DNA from: Streptomyces globosus
GTDB taxonomy: Bacteria > Actinomycetota > Actinomycetes > Streptomycetales > Streptomycetaceae
Direction of reading: 5' to 3'
Length of the DNA stretch: 64,000 nucleotides
Assembly (NCBI RefSeq): GCF_003325375.1
Contig: NZ_CP030862.1
Coordinates: 933,501-997,500, forward strand
Part shown: positions 10,396 to 20,379 of the stretch, in pieces
Numbering within the stretch: the first letter of the stretch is position 1
Layout of the letters: the number at the start of each line of letters is the position of its first letter
Notes under the pieces: model-generated
What the model was told of the DNA's origin: nothing
Seen by the model: only the letters and a program-made list of their open reading frames with translations
The model's database searches: none
Made by a program: the position numbers and the translations under genes

Positions 10396-11434
10396 CCTCA
10401 CCAAGGGCGAGCGCGAGCCGATCCTCCAGGTGCGCAACCTGGTCAAGCACTTCCCGCTGACCCAGGGCATCCTCTTCAAGAAGCAGGTCGGCGCGGTCAA
10501 GGCCGTCGACGGCGTCTCCTTCGACCTCTACCAGGGCGAGACCCTGGGCATCGTCGGCGAGTCCGGCTGCGGCAAGTCCACCGTCGCCAAGCTGCTGATG
10601 AGCCTGGAGCGCGCCACCTCCGGCGAGGTGTTCTACAAGGGCCAGGACATCACCAAGCTGTCCGGCCGCGCCCTCAAGGCCGTCCGCCGCAACATCCAGA
10701 TGGTCTTCCAGGACCCGTACACCTCGCTGAACCCGCGCATGACGGTCGGCGACATCATCGGGGAGCCCTTCGAGATCCACCCCGAGGTGGCCCCGAAGGG
10801 CGACCGGCGCCGCAAGGTCCAGGAACTCCTGGACGTCGTCGGTCTGAACCCCGAGTACATCAACCGCTACCCGCACCAGTTCTCCGGCGGCCAGCGCCAG
10901 CGCATCGGCATCGCCCGCGGCCTCGCGCTCAACCCGGAGATCATCATCTGCGACGAGCCGGTCTCCGCGCTCGACGTGTCGGTGCAGGCGCAGGTCGTCA
11001 ACCTGATGGAGAAGCTCCAGGACGAGTTCAACCTGTCGTACGTGTTCATCGCGCACGACCTGTCGATCGTCCGGCACATCTCCGACCGCGTCGGCGTGAT
11101 GTACCTCGGCAAGATGGCCGAGATCGGCACCGACAACGAGATCTACGACCACCCGACGCACCCCTACACCCAGGCGCTGCTGTCGGCGGTCCCGGTCCCG
11201 GACCCGGAGGCCCGCGAAGGCCGCGAGCGGATCATCCTGACCGGCGACGTCCCGTCCCCGGCCAACCCGCCGTCGGGCTGCCGCTTCCGCACCCGCTGCT
11301 GGAAGGCGCAGGACATCTGCTCCACCGAGCAGCCGCTGCTCGCCGTCCCCGAGCGCTACCAGGGCCAGAACACCCTCGCGGCGCACGAGTCGGCCTGCCA
11401 CTTCGCGGAGGAGCGGGCGGTCCTCGCCGTCTGA
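10388..11434 (+). CDS. peptide ABC transporter ATPase, DppF type (operon 1)
   Basis: A 348-aa second ATPase of the heterodimer. Motifs are Walker [10 protein letters not shown] near residue 57, signature SGGQRQR, Walker B IIICDEP, and the C-terminal CRFRTRC cysteine motif of dipeptide/oligopeptide ATPases. Most residues match the protein at 17183, consistent with operon duplication. It is the last gene of operon 1, followed by a hairpin at 11464-11501. Confidence 0.94.
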   Translation: MADLTKGEREPILQVRNLVKHFPLTQGILFKKQVGAVKAVDGVSFDLYQGETLGIVGESGCGKSTVAKLLMSLERATSGEVFYKGQDITKLSGRALKAVRRNIQMVFQDPYTSLNPRMTVGDIIGEPFEIHPEVAPKGDRRRKVQELLDVVGLNPEYINRYPHQFSGGQRQRIGIARGLALNPEIIICDEPVSALDVSVQAQVVNLMEKLQDEFNLSYVFIAHDLSIVRHISDRVGVMYLGKMAEIGTDNEIYDHPTHPYTQALLSAVPVPDPEAREGRERIILTGDVPSPANPPSGCRFRTRCWKAQDICSTEQPLLAVPERYQGQNTLAAHESACHFAEERAVLAV

Positions 11435-11463
11435 CCTCCACCGCACCAGCGGACGCACCCGAG

Positions 11464-11501
11464 GGGCGCCCGGCACCGGACACGTCCGGAGCCGGGCGCC
11501 C
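11464..11501 (+). terminator. operon 1 terminator
   Basis: A 17-bp inverted repeat (11464-11480 and 11485-11501, one mismatch, loop CACG) 30 bp after the DppF-type stop. It separates operon 1 from the acetyltransferase gene. Confidence 0.75.
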
Positions 11502-11530
11502 CCGGCGTTCCCCCGCCCCGGGAAAACGCG

Positions 11531-11559
11531 TTGCGGCGCGCGGGCGCCTCGCGGACAGT
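11531..11559 (+). promoter_or_regulatory. sigma-70-type promoter of the GNAT gene, leaderless
   Basis: TTGCGG at 11531-11536 and GACAGT at 11554-11559 are 17 bp apart. Only six bases separate the -10 from the ATG at 11566, so transcription should begin at or next to the start codon. No ribosome-binding site is present, consistent with a leaderless mRNA. Confidence 0.5.
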
Positions 11560-11565
11560 GGCCCG

Positions 11566-12504
11566 ATGACCGACGTGATCACCGTGCGCCCCACCGGACC
11601 GGGGGACGCGGCCGACATCTGCGCCCTGCTCAATGCCGTCGACGAGATCGAGATAGGCAGGCCCGAGACCGACCTGGCCTCCGTCGAAGCCGACCTCAAC
11701 CATCCCGGCGTGGACCTCTCCACGGACTCCTGGCTCGCCTTCCAGGACGGCCGGCTCGTCGGATACGGCATGGTCTGGGCCGACTCCGGGCCCGGGCGCG
11801 CGGACTGCGACCACTACGTGCTGCCCGGCCGCGACGCAGCGGCCACCGCCCTCTTCGAGCGGATCGAGGACCGCGCCCGCGAGATGGCCGCCGGGGCCCC
11901 GCAGGGCCGGCTGCGGCTCCAGCTCAACCGCGCCCCCACCCTGGACCTCGGCCTGCTGGCCGGCCGCGGCTACCGCACGATCCGCCACTACCAGGTGATG
12001 ACCCGCGCCCTCGACCCGGCCGCCGACCTGCCGCCCGCCCCGCCCGCAGGGCTCACCCTGCGGCACTGCGGCAGCGACCCGGCCGACCCGGCCCGCGCCC
12101 ACGCCCTCGTCGAGGAGTCTTTCGCCGCCCACTTCGGGCATGTGGACCGCCCGTACGAGAACTGGCTCGACCACATCGACGGCCGCCGCCTCGACTGGTC
12201 CCTGGTGTGGATCGCGAGCCTGCCCGGCCACGGCGACGCCGCCGTCCTCCTCACCCGCGACGACCGCGCGAGCATGGCCTGGGTCAGCCACCTCGGCGTC
12301 CGCAAGGAGGTGCGCGGCCGCGGCATCGGCGGGTACCTGCTGCGCCACGCCTTCGCGGCCTACGCGGCCCGCGGCCGGGACACCCTCGGCCTCGGCGTCG
12401 ACACCCGCAACGCGACCGGGGCGCTCGGCCTGTACGAGGCCCACGGCATGCGGCTGCACTACGCGGTGGACACCTGGGAGCTGCCCTTGCACCCGCTCGG
12501 GTGA
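11566..12504 (+). CDS. GNAT-family N-acetyltransferase
   Basis: A 312-aa protein with two GNAT-like halves, the arrangement seen in MshD-type acetyltransferases. The C-terminal half carries the acetyl-CoA pyrophosphate loop RGRGIGGYL near residues 248-256 and ends with a typical GALGLYEAHGM strand. The N-terminal half (residues 1-140) lacks a clear loop and is probably degenerate. The substrate is unknown. It sits alone between two peptide transporter operons, has its own promoter and is bounded upstream by a terminator. MshD itself is usually elsewhere, so mycothiol synthase is possible but not favoured. Confidence 0.85.
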   Translation: MTDVITVRPTGPGDAADICALLNAVDEIEIGRPETDLASVEADLNHPGVDLSTDSWLAFQDGRLVGYGMVWADSGPGRADCDHYVLPGRDAAATALFERIEDRAREMAAGAPQGRLRLQLNRAPTLDLGLLAGRGYRTIRHYQVMTRALDPAADLPPAPPAGLTLRHCGSDPADPARAHALVEESFAAHFGHVDRPYENWLDHIDGRRLDWSLVWIASLPGHGDAAVLLTRDDRASMAWVSHLGVRKEVRGRGIGGYLLRHAFAAYAARGRDTLGLGVDTRNATGALGLYEAHGMRLHYAVDTWELPLHPLG

Positions 12505-12612
12505 CAGCGGCTTTCCCCACGGGTGCAATCGGCCGAGCCGGGCGTGCGCCGGCACCCACATGGGGGGACATTGGCCCCGAAGCGAGTCCCGGGAGCCAGT
12601 AGGAGGCACTCC

Positions 12613-14235
12613 ATGCGCGGAGCCACGCACGCCAGGTGGGCCGCAGCCGCGGTGGCCGTCGCCCTCGCGGCGACGGCCTGCGGCGGCGGCAGCGACAGCG
12701 GCGGCGAGGCGGGCATCGTCAGCTCCTCGTGGGGTGATCCGCAGAACCCGCTGGAGCCGGCCAACACCAACGAGGTGCAGGGCGGCAAGGTCCTCGACAT
12801 GCTCTTCCGCGGGCTCGTGCGCTACGACCCGGCGACCGGCGAGGCGCAGAACATGCTGGCCGAGCGGATCGAGACGCAGGACAGCCAGAACTTCACCGTC
12901 ACCCTGAAGGACGGCTGGACCTTCAGCAACGGCGAGCCCGTCACCGCCCAGTCCTTCGTGGACGCCTGGAACTACGGGGCGGACGTCCGCAACAAGCAGA
13001 ACAACGCCCCGTTCTTCTCGGACATCGCCGGCTACGACGACGTCCACCCCTCCTCCGGCGACCCCACCGCCACGGCGATGAAGGGGCTGGTCGTCAAGGA
13101 CGCCAAGACCTTCACCGTCGCGCTGGACAAGAAGTTCTCCACCTGGCCCGACACCCTCGGCTACCAGGCCTTCTCCCCGCTGCCGAAGGCCTTCTTCACC
13201 GACCACGCCGCATGGCTGGACAAGCCCGTCGGCAACGGCCCGTACACGGTGGACTCCTACACCAAGGGCACCGGGATGAAGCTGCGCCGGTGGGACGGCT
13301 ACCCCGGCGAGGACAAGGCCGTCAACGACGGCGTCGACCTCAAGGTCTACACCGACAACAACACCGCCTACACGGACCTGATCTCCGGCAACCTCGACCT
13401 CGTCGACGACATCCCCGCCCAGCAGCTGAAGAACGTCAAGAACGACCTCGGCGACCGGTACATCAACCAGCCCGCCCTGATCATCCAGACCCTCACCTTC
13501 CCGCTGTACGACCCGCAGTGGAGCAAGCCCGGCATGGAGAAGGTCCGCCGCGGCATCTCCATGGCCATCAACCGCGACGAGATCACCCGGCAGATCTTCC
13601 GGGAGACCCGCACCCCCGCCAAGGACTGGACCTCCCCCGCCCTCGGCGAGAAGGGCGGCTTCAACCCGGCCCTGTGCGGCGACGCCTGCACCTACGACCC
13701 GGCCGCGGCCAAGCAGCTGATCCAGGAGGGCGGCGGCCTGCCCGGCGGCAAGGTCACCCTCACGTCGAACGTGGACACCGGATCGCACCGCGACTGGATG
13801 GACGCCGTCTGCAACAGCATCAACAACGCCCTCGGCGAGGGCCCCGTGTGCACGGTCAACCCGGTCGGCACGTTCGCCGACTTCCGCAACCAGCAGAGCT
13901 CCTACAAGCTGACGGGCCCCTTCCGCTCGGGCTGGCAGGCGGACTACCCGCTGATCCAGAACTTCCTCCAGCCGCTCTACTACACGGGCGCCTCCTCCAA
14001 CTACGGCAAGTTCAGCGACCCGCAGTTCGACAAGCTGGTCGACGAGGCCAACCAGGAGGCCGACCCGGCGCAGGCCATCGCCAAGTTCCAGGACGCGGAG
14101 AAGATCCTCGCCGCGCAGATGCCGTCCATCCCGCTCTGGTACCAGAACGGCAGCGCCGGGTACGCCGAGCGCCTCTCGGACGTCGCGCTCAACCAGTTCA
14201 GCGTCCCCGTCTACAACCGGATCAAGGTCAGCTGA
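12613..14235 (+). CDS. oligopeptide ABC transporter substrate-binding lipoprotein (operon 2)
   Basis: A 540-aa family-5 binding lipoprotein with the same N-terminal plan as the protein at 5703 (MRGATxARW start, ATAC lipobox, Cys23). ATG 12613 is preceded by AGGAGG at 12601-12606. The mature domains are clearly homologous to the operon 1 protein but much more diverged than the ATPases, so peptide specificity has probably changed. It contains extra cysteines (LCGDACTY near residues 355-362, plus two near 401 and 414) that could form disulphides. No hairpin separates it from the permease gene at 14281. Confidence 0.93.
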   Translation: MRGATHARWAAAAVAVALAATACGGGSDSGGEAGIVSSSWGDPQNPLEPANTNEVQGGKVLDMLFRGLVRYDPATGEAQNMLAERIETQDSQNFTVTLKDGWTFSNGEPVTAQSFVDAWNYGADVRNKQNNAPFFSDIAGYDDVHPSSGDPTATAMKGLVVKDAKTFTVALDKKFSTWPDTLGYQAFSPLPKAFFTDHAAWLDKPVGNGPYTVDSYTKGTGMKLRRWDGYPGEDKAVNDGVDLKVYTDNNTAYTDLISGNLDLVDDIPAQQLKNVKNDLGDRYINQPALIIQTLTFPLYDPQWSKPGMEKVRRGISMAINRDEITRQIFRETRTPAKDWTSPALGEKGGFNPALCGDACTYDPAAAKQLIQEGGGLPGGKVTLTSNVDTGSHRDWMDAVCNSINNALGEGPVCTVNPVGTFADFRNQQSSYKLTGPFRSGWQADYPLIQNFLQPLYYTGASSNYGKFSDPQFDKLVDEANQEADPAQAIAKFQDAEKILAAQMPSIPLWYQNGSAGYAERLSDVALNQFSVPVYNRIKVS

Positions 14236-14280
14236 CCCGCCCGGCGGACACACCGGCCCACCCACCCCCCGGAGCAGTCC

Positions 14281-15204
14281 ATGGGACGTTACGTGATCCG
14301 GCGGCTGCTCCAGATGATCCCGGTGTTCATCGGCAGCACGTTCCTGATCTTCATCATGGTGTACGCGCTCGGCGACCCGGTCGCCGCGCTGTTCGGCGAC
14401 AAGGCCCCCGACCCGGCGACCGCCGCCCGCATCCGCAAGGACCTCTACCTCGACCGGCCGCTGTGGGAGCAGTACCTGCACTACATGGGCCAGATCTTCC
14501 AGGGCGACTTCGGCACCGCCTTCAACGGCCAGCCGGTCACCGAGCTGATGGCCTCGGCGTTCCCCGTCACCCTGCGCCTGACGCTCGTCGCCATCACGAT
14601 CGAGATCGTCGTCGGCATCACCCTCGGCGTGGTCAGCGGACTGCGCCGGGGCCGGACCATCGACACCACCCTGCTGGTCCTGACCCTCGTCGTCATCTCC
14701 GTGCCGACCTTCGTCACCGGCTACCTGCTGCAGTACCTGCTGGGCGTCAAATGGGGCTGGGTCCGGCCCACCGTCTCCCCGGACGCCCCCCTGAACGAGC
14801 TGATCCTGCCCGGCATCGTCCTCGCGCTCGTCTCCCTCGCCTACGTCACCCGCCTCTCGCGCACCTCCATCGCCGAGAACACGAAGGCCGACTACGTCCG
14901 CACCGCCGTGGCCAAGGGCCTGCCCCGCCACCGGGTCATCACCCGCCACCTGCTGCGCAACTCGCTCATCCCCGTCGTCACCTTCATCGGCACCGACATC
15001 GGCGCCCTCATGGGCGGCGCGATCGTCACCGAACGGATCTTCAACATCCACGGCGTCGGCTACCAGCTCTACCAGGGCATCCTGCGCAACAACTCCCCGA
15101 CCGTCGTCGGCTTCGTCACCATCCTCGTCATCGTCTTCCTGCTGGCGAACCTGCTCGTCGACCTGCTCTACGCGGTCCTGGACCCGAGGATCCGCTATGC
15201 CTGA
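14281..15204 (+). CDS. peptide ABC transporter permease, DppB type (operon 2)
   Basis: A 307-aa permease beginning MGRYVIRRLLQMIPVFIG, with about six membrane segments, the EAA loop (KADYVRTAVAKGL near residues 202-214) and the C-terminus LLYAVLDPRIRYA, all shared with the protein at 7424. GGAGCAG upstream supports the ATG. Its last bases overlap the next start by 8 bp. Confidence 0.95.
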   Translation: MGRYVIRRLLQMIPVFIGSTFLIFIMVYALGDPVAALFGDKAPDPATAARIRKDLYLDRPLWEQYLHYMGQIFQGDFGTAFNGQPVTELMASAFPVTLRLTLVAITIEIVVGITLGVVSGLRRGRTIDTTLLVLTLVVISVPTFVTGYLLQYLLGVKWGWVRPTVSPDAPLNELILPGIVLALVSLAYVTRLSRTSIAENTKADYVRTAVAKGLPRHRVITRHLLRNSLIPVVTFIGTDIGALMGGAIVTERIFNIHGVGYQLYQGILRNNSPTVVGFVTILVIVFLLANLLVDLLYAVLDPRIRYA

Positions 15205-16192
15205 GCCGTACGACCCGCTGCAGCCCGGCGACAAGGAAGCCATCGCACCCACCGGAGCGGGCGGCGCCATGGACCTGGCCCTCGAAGAAGCGGAAAGCCT
15301 GGAGAAGCCCCTCGGAGGCGGCCCCGGCTCACCCGGACCCGGCACGAAGGCCCGCTCCCTGTGGTCCGACGCCTGGCACCAGCTGCGCCGCAACCCCGTC
15401 TTCGTCGTCTCCGCCCTGCTGATCGCCTTCCTCGTCGTCATCGCGATCTGGCCGCAGCTCATCGCGAGCGGCGACCCCCTGCAGTGCGACCTGTCCAAAT
15501 CGCAGCAGGGATCCGCCCCCGGCCACCCCTTCGGCTACGACACCCAGGGCTGCGACGTCTACACCCGGACCGTGTACGGCGCCCGCGCCTCCATCACCGT
15601 CGGCGTCTGCGCCACCCTCGGCGCCGCCCTGCTCGGCTCGCTGCTCGGCGGCCTCGCCGGCTTCTTCGGAGGCTGGGGCGACGCGACGCTCTCCCGCGTC
15701 GCCGACATCTTCTTCGGCATCCCCGTCATCCTCGGCGGCCTGGTCTTCCTGTCCGTGGTCACCAGCACCACCGTCTGGCCGGTCGTCGGCTTCATCGTGC
15801 TCCTCGGCTGGCCGCAGATCGCCCGCATCGCCCGCGGCTCCGTCATCACCGCCAAACAGAACGACTACGTCCAGGCCGCCAGGGCGCTCGGCGCCGGCAA
15901 CACCCGGCTGCTGCTGCGGCACGTCGCACCCAACGCCGTTGCGCCCGTCATCGTCGTCGCCACCATCGCGCTCGGCACGTACATCGCCCTGGAGGCCACC
16001 CTGTCCTTCCTCGGCGTGGGCCTGCGCCCGCCGACCGTCTCCTGGGGCATCGACATCTCCAACGCGGCCTCGCAGATCCGCAACGCCCCGCACATGCTGC
16101 TCTGGCCGGCCGGCGCGCTCAGCATCACCGTCCTGGCGTTCATCATGCTCGGCGACGCGGTGCGCGACGCCCTCGACCCCAAGCTGCGCTGA
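15197..16192 (+). CDS. peptide ABC transporter permease, DppC type (operon 2)
   Basis: A 331-aa permease with a longer cytoplasmic N-terminus of about 65 residues, six membrane segments, an EAA loop (YVQAARALGAG) and the conserved end GDAVRDALDPKLR. ATG 15197 overlaps the preceding permease by 8 bp in the same sequence context as in operon 1. The ATPase gene follows 14 bp after the stop. Confidence 0.94.
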   Translation: MPEPYDPLQPGDKEAIAPTGAGGAMDLALEEAESLEKPLGGGPGSPGPGTKARSLWSDAWHQLRRNPVFVVSALLIAFLVVIAIWPQLIASGDPLQCDLSKSQQGSAPGHPFGYDTQGCDVYTRTVYGARASITVGVCATLGAALLGSLLGGLAGFFGGWGDATLSRVADIFFGIPVILGGLVFLSVVTSTTVWPVVGFIVLLGWPQIARIARGSVITAKQNDYVQAARALGAGNTRLLLRHVAPNAVAPVIVVATIALGTYIALEATLSFLGVGLRPPTVSWGIDISNAASQIRNAPHMLLWPAGALSITVLAFIMLGDAVRDALDPKLR

Positions 16193-16206
16193 GGAGTGCT
16201 GGCCCC

Positions 16207-17190
16207 ATGCTGCTCGAAGTCCGCGACCTCCACGTGGAGTTCCGCACCCGCGACGGCGTCGCCAAGGCCGTCAACGGCGTGAACTACTCCGTCGACGAAG
16301 GGGAGACGCTCGCCGTGCTCGGCGAGTCCGGCTCCGGGAAGTCCGTGACCGCCCAGGCGGTCATGGGCATCCTCGACGTGCCGCCCGGCCGCATCGCAGG
16401 CGGCGAGATCCTCTTCCAGGGCCGCGACCTGCTGCGGATGAAGGAGGACGAGCGGCGCCGGGTCCGCGGCGCCAGGATGGCGATGATCTTCCAGGACGCG
16501 CTGTCCGCGCTGAACCCGGTCCTCACCGTGGGCGCGCAGCTCGGCGAGATGTTCGAGGTGCACCGCGGGATGTCCCGCAAGGACTCCCGGGCGCGCGCCG
16601 TGGAGCTGATGGACCGGGTGCGGATCCCGGCGGCCCGGCAGCGCGCGGGGGACTACCCGCACCAGTTCTCCGGCGGCATGCGCCAGCGCATCATGATCGC
16701 GATGGCCCTCGCCCTGGAGCCCTCCCTGATCATCGCGGACGAGCCGACGACCGCCCTGGACGTGACGGTCCAGGCCCAGGTCATGGACCTCCTCGCGGAG
16801 CTGCAGCGCGAGCTGAACATGGGCCTGATCCTGATCACCCACGACCTCGGCGTCGTCGCCGACGTCGCGGACAAGATCGCTGTCATGTACGCGGGCCGGA
16901 TCGTCGAGGCGGCACCCGTCCACGAGCTGTACCGGGCGCCCGCGCACCCGTACACGCGCGGCCTGCTCGACTCCATCCCGCGCCTGGACCAGATGGGCCA
17001 GGAGCTGTACGCCATCAAGGGCCTGCCGCCCAACCTCACGGCCATCCCGCCCGGCTGCGCCTTCAACCCGCGCTGCCCCATGGCCCAGGCGATCTGCCGC
17101 ACCGACGTCCCGCCGCTGTACCCGGTCACCGGTACGCCCGCGCGCCGGACGAGCGCCTGCCACTTCTGGAAGGAGTGCCTCGGTGGCTGA
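16207..17190 (+). CDS. peptide ABC transporter ATPase, DppD type (operon 2)
   Basis: A 327-aa ATPase. ATG 16207 begins [12 protein letters not shown], aligning with residue 24 of the operon 1 paralogue. Motifs are Walker A GESGSGKS near residue 40, signature SGGMRQR, Walker B LIIADEP and the CAFNPRC extension. The open frame continues far upstream, but those codons lie inside the permease gene in another frame and were rejected. It overlaps the next gene by 8 bp. Confidence 0.94.
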   Translation: MLLEVRDLHVEFRTRDGVAKAVNGVNYSVDEGETLAVLGESGSGKSVTAQAVMGILDVPPGRIAGGEILFQGRDLLRMKEDERRRVRGARMAMIFQDALSALNPVLTVGAQLGEMFEVHRGMSRKDSRARAVELMDRVRIPAARQRAGDYPHQFSGGMRQRIMIAMALALEPSLIIADEPTTALDVTVQAQVMDLLAELQRELNMGLILITHDLGVVADVADKIAVMYAGRIVEAAPVHELYRAPAHPYTRGLLDSIPRLDQMGQELYAIKGLPPNLTAIPPGCAFNPRCPMAQAICRTDVPPLYPVTGTPARRTSACHFWKECLGG

Positions 17191-18253
17191 GCCGATCCTG
17201 GAGGTCCGCGACCTCGTCAAGCACTACCCGCTGACCCGCGGCATCCTCTTCAAGAAGCAGATCGGCGCGGTCAAGGCGGTCGACGGGGTCTCCTTCGGCC
17301 TGGCCCGCGGCGAGACCCTCGGCATCGTCGGCGAGTCCGGCTGCGGCAAGTCGACCGTCGCGCGGATGCTGGTCAACCTGGAGCGCCCGACGGCCGGCGC
17401 GATCTCGTACAAGGGCGAGGACATCACGAAGCTGTCCGGCCGGGCGCTCAAAGCCGTCCGCCGCAACATCCAGATGGTCTTCCAGGACCCGTACACCTCG
17501 CTGAACCCGCGCATGACGGTTGGCGACATCATCGGGGAGCCCTTCGAGATCCACCCCGAGGCGGCCCCCAAGGGCGACCGGCGCCGCAGGGTGCAGGAGC
17601 TGCTGGACGTCGTCGGGCTCAACCCCGAGTACGTCAACCGCTACCCGCACCAGTTCTCCGGCGGCCAGCGCCAGCGCATCGGCATCGCCCGCGGCCTCGC
17701 CCTGCGGCCGGAGGTGATCGTGGCCGACGAGCCGGTCTCCGCGCTCGACGTGTCGGTGCAGGCGCAGGTCGTCAACCTGCTGGAGCGGCTCCAGGACGAG
17801 TTCGACCTGAGCTACGTCTTCATCGCGCACGACCTGTCGATCGTCCGCCACATCTCCGACCGCGTCGGCGTGATGTACCTGGGGCGGGTCGTGGAGACCG
17901 GGACGGACGCGGAGATCTACGACCACCCGACGCACCCGTACACGCAGGCGCTGCTGTCGGCCGTCCCGGTGCCGGACCCGCAGGCCCGCGCGCACCGGGA
18001 GCGGATCATCCTCACCGGGGACGTGCCCTCGCCGGCGAACCCGCCGTCGGGCTGCCGCTTCCGCACCCGCTGCTGGAAGGCGCAGCAGCGGTGCGCCGAC
18101 GAGGTGCCGCTGCTGGCGGTGCCGCAGGCCTTCCCCGAGGGGCCGGCGGCGCACCCGTCGGCCTGTCACTTCGCCGCCGAGAAGCACGTCGTGCCGGCGG
18201 AGGGCGAGCTGCCCCCGCCCCCGCCGCCGCCGGGGCCGCTGCACGGCGGCTAG
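17183..18253 (+). CDS. peptide ABC transporter ATPase, DppF type (operon 2)
   Basis: A 356-aa ATPase starting at GTG 17183. It has Walker [10 protein letters not shown], signature SGGQRQR, Walker B VIVADEP and the CRFRTRC cysteine motif. It is very similar to the protein at 10388 over its whole length except the C-terminus, which here ends in a Pro-rich run (PPPPPPGP). It is the last gene of operon 2. No strong terminator was found directly after it. Confidence 0.94.
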   Translation: MAEPILEVRDLVKHYPLTRGILFKKQIGAVKAVDGVSFGLARGETLGIVGESGCGKSTVARMLVNLERPTAGAISYKGEDITKLSGRALKAVRRNIQMVFQDPYTSLNPRMTVGDIIGEPFEIHPEAAPKGDRRRRVQELLDVVGLNPEYVNRYPHQFSGGQRQRIGIARGLALRPEVIVADEPVSALDVSVQAQVVNLLERLQDEFDLSYVFIAHDLSIVRHISDRVGVMYLGRVVETGTDAEIYDHPTHPYTQALLSAVPVPDPQARAHRERIILTGDVPSPANPPSGCRFRTRCWKAQQRCADEVPLLAVPQAFPEGPAAHPSACHFAAEKHVVPAEGELPPPPPPPGPLHGG

Positions 18254-18663
18254 GCCCTGTCGGGCCGCAACCGGTTCCCGCACCGATCATTTCCAGCCAC
18301 CGAGATGGTTTCGCCGCGTGGCGGCGGCACCCTCTCCGATACCCCGGCGCCCCTGCCGCGGCTGCCCCAATTCGCTTGCCAACAAGGCGAATCGGTGGCA
18401 TCTGTCATGAGATGCGGGCGTCTCCGTGCGGATGCCGGGCGGCCGTGCGGGCACCGGCAACCGGCCGAGCCGGCGTACGCGCCCCGCGCGCGGCCGTCCC
18501 CGTGACCCTGCGCATGCGCGGGGTGCGCCCCTCGTGCTGCCGGAATTCGATCGATGCGCTGGTACGGATAGTTATGATCCGTAGCGCACGGTGGGTATGA
18601 CTCCGCCGAGCACTGAGTACGAGTACGCGTACCGATGTCCGCTCGACGTGGAGGTGAAACGCC
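18254..18663. promoter_or_regulatory. 410-bp intergenic region with a palindrome
   Basis: No gene is convincing here. The inverted repeat TACGGAT/ATCCGTA at 18563-18569 and 18577-18583 has a 7-bp AT-rich spacer and loosely extends outward (GCGCT/GCGC). It looks like an operator or a small terminator. GGAGGTGAAACGCC just before 18664 is a strong ribosome site for the next gene. Confidence 0.35.
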
Positions 18664-18858
18664 GTGGCACTCTCGATCTCGGCCGTGGTGCTGCTGGCGA
18701 TCGTCGTCTTCCTGCTGGTCCGGCGATCGGGCCTGAAGGCGGGACACGCCGCCGTCTGTGTGCTCCTCGGCTTCTACCTGGCGAGCTCGACCATCGCGCC
18801 GACGCTCACCCAGCTCACCTCGAACGTGGCCAGCATGATCAGCGGTCTCAAGCTCTGA
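18664..18858 (+). CDS. small membrane protein, unknown function
   Basis: A 64-aa protein starting at GTG 18664 behind an excellent GGAGGTGA site. Residues 3-20 form one hydrophobic segment and residues 27-43 a second, weaker one. The linker holds RRSGLK, so a hairpin in the membrane is likely. I recall similar short proteins upstream of mshB in Streptomyces, all of unknown function. Nothing indicates a toxin. It lies 38 bp before mshB, which appears to have its own promoter. Confidence 0.75.
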   Translation: MALSISAVVLLAIVVFLLVRRSGLKAGHAAVCVLLGFYLASSTIAPTLTQLTSNVASMISGLKL

Positions 18859-18883
18859 AGCCCCGGGCCGCCGGTCACCGCAC

Positions 18884-18889
18884 TACGCT
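18884..18889 (+). promoter_or_regulatory. mshB -10 element, leaderless start
   Basis: TACGCT lies seven bases before the mshB ATG at 18897, and no ribosome site is visible. The -35 is weak. This arrangement predicts a leaderless transcript. Confidence 0.4.
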
Positions 18890-18896
18890 TGGCCCC

Positions 18897-19793
18897 ATGA
18901 ACGGTCTTCCCGCCCGTCGTCTGCTCCTCGTGCACGCACACCCGGACGACGAGTCGATCAACAACGGCCTCACCATGGCCAAGTACGCGGCCGAGGGTGC
19001 CCACGTCGCTCTGGTGACCTGCACCCTCGGAGAGGAGGGGGAGGTCATCCCGCCCTCCCTCGCCCACCTGGCGGCCGACCGCGACGACGCCCTGGGCGCC
19101 CACCGCACCGGCGAACTCGCCGCCGCGATGGCCGAACTGGGCGTCACCGACCACCGGTTCCTCGGCGGCCCCGGCCGCTTCCGCGACTCCGGGATGATGG
19201 GCCTGCCCCAGAACAGCCGGCCCGGCTCCTTCTGGTCCGCGGACGTGGACGAGGCCGCCGCACACCTCGTCGAGGTCATCCGGGAGCTGCGCCCGCAGGT
19301 CCTCGTCACCTACGACCCGGACGGCGGGTACGGCCACCCGGACCACATCCAGGCCCACCGCGTCGCCATGCGCGCCGCCGAACTCGCCGCCGAGGGCGCG
19401 TACCGGCGCGACCTGGGCGAGCCGCACCGGATCGGGAAGGTCTACTGGAACCGGGTGCCGCGCTCCGCGGTCGAGGAAGGCTTCGCGCGGCTGCGGGAGG
19501 CGGGGGAGAAGGTGCCGTTCCCCGGAGTGGCCTCGCCCGAGGACGTCCCCGGCGTCGTGCCCGACGAGCGCATCACCGCCGAAATCACCGCGGACGAGCG
19601 CTTCGTCGCCGCCAAGGCGGCCGCGATGCGCGCGCACGCCACCCAGATCGCCGTGGACGGCCCCTTCTTCGCGCTCTCCAACGACCTGGCGCAGCCGCTG
19701 TTCGCGCAGGAGTTCTACGAGCTGGTGCAGGGCGCCCCGGGCGCCGGCCCCGGCGGGCGCGAGCACGACCTCTTCGCGGGAGTCGAGGCGTGA
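18897..19793 (+). CDS. mshB: GlcNAc-Ins deacetylase, mycothiol biosynthesis
   Basis: A 298-aa zinc deacetylase of the LmbE/PIG-L family that removes the acetyl group from GlcNAc-inositol in mycothiol synthesis. Zinc and catalytic residues are seen in AHPDDES (residues 14-20) and [11 protein letters not shown] near 143-153. The ATG at 18897 sits directly before [18 protein letters not shown]. Upstream in-frame codons overlap the small membrane gene and were rejected. It ends in a GTGA overlap with the DUF6113 gene, indicating co-translation. The DUF6113-type partner also follows mshB in mycobacteria (Rv1170-Rv1171, from memory). Confidence 0.95.
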   Translation: MNGLPARRLLLVHAHPDDESINNGLTMAKYAAEGAHVALVTCTLGEEGEVIPPSLAHLAADRDDALGAHRTGELAAAMAELGVTDHRFLGGPGRFRDSGMMGLPQNSRPGSFWSADVDEAAAHLVEVIRELRPQVLVTYDPDGGYGHPDHIQAHRVAMRAAELAAEGAYRRDLGEPHRIGKVYWNRVPRSAVEEGFARLREAGEKVPFPGVASPEDVPGVVPDERITAEITADERFVAAKAAAMRAHATQIAVDGPFFALSNDLAQPLFAQEFYELVQGAPGAGPGGREHDLFAGVEA

Positions 19794-20173
19794 CCCGGCC
19801 CTGGACCGCCGGCCGGATCGCGCTGCTGGCCGGGCTGTTGGTGCTCGGCGCGGTGGTCGGCCTGGCCGGCTGGCTCGTCGTCGACCTGTGGTTCCCGGGC
19901 GGGCTGGTGCTCGCGGTGCTGGCCGCCTTCGGCCTGTTCCTCGGCGGCAGGATCGCCGACGGCAGCGGCCTCGGGGTGGGCGCCGGCGCGGTCGGCTGGT
20001 TCCTCGCGTACGTGGTGGTCGGCACCCCGCGCCCCGAAGGGGACTTCCTGCTCGGTTCGTCCGGAATCGCCATGTACGCCTACCTTTTGGGCGGCACGGT
20101 GGCCGCTGTGATCTGTGCCACGCTCTCCGGTCCGCTTCACCGCCCCGTTCAGGCCGCCCCGTCCGCGGAGTGA
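19790..20173 (+). CDS. DUF6113-family membrane protein
   Basis: A 127-aa integral membrane protein with about four hydrophobic segments (residues 9-27, 32-50, 57-75 and 92-111). GTG 19790 overlaps the mshB stop by 4 bp. The family is actinobacterial and uncharacterised; linkage to mshB suggests a role connected with mycothiol or envelope redox, which is inference. No catalytic motif is visible. Confidence 0.8.
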   Translation: MTRPWTAGRIALLAGLLVLGAVVGLAGWLVVDLWFPGGLVLAVLAAFGLFLGGRIADGSGLGVGAGAVGWFLAYVVVGTPRPEGDFLLGSSGIAMYAYLLGGTVAAVICATLSGPLHRPVQAAPSAE

Positions 20174-20379
20174 CGTGCCGTTGAACTCGGTCGCGGTGTC
20201 AGTTGCGGGCCGTTGGGCGGCCTGCGGGGCGGCCCGCGCCGGGGGCTTGGGGAAGATGAAGGGGAACCTGGGATTCCACCAGCTCAGTTGCTTCCGTGCC
20301 GCGGACAGTATGGTGGTCGGGCCGCCGAGCTGCCCGAGCATGCAACGACGGGCGGCGGAGCCAACCGGGAGAACCTGCC

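Noticed and set aside
5703..11434. Naming operon 1 as bldKABCDE
   Set aside because: Position fits, but in S. coelicolor, as I recall, bldK begins with a permease gene. Here the binding protein is first, so the name is not justified.
11356..15498. Leftward open frame of 1380 codons spanning the acetyltransferase and operon 2 genes
   Set aside because: It overlaps four well-supported genes on the other strand and has Val/Gly/Asp-rich shadow composition with no recognisable domain.
18305..18505. Short rightward frame in the gap after operon 2
   Set aside because: There is no ribosome site and its composition is typical of non-coding GC-rich DNA.
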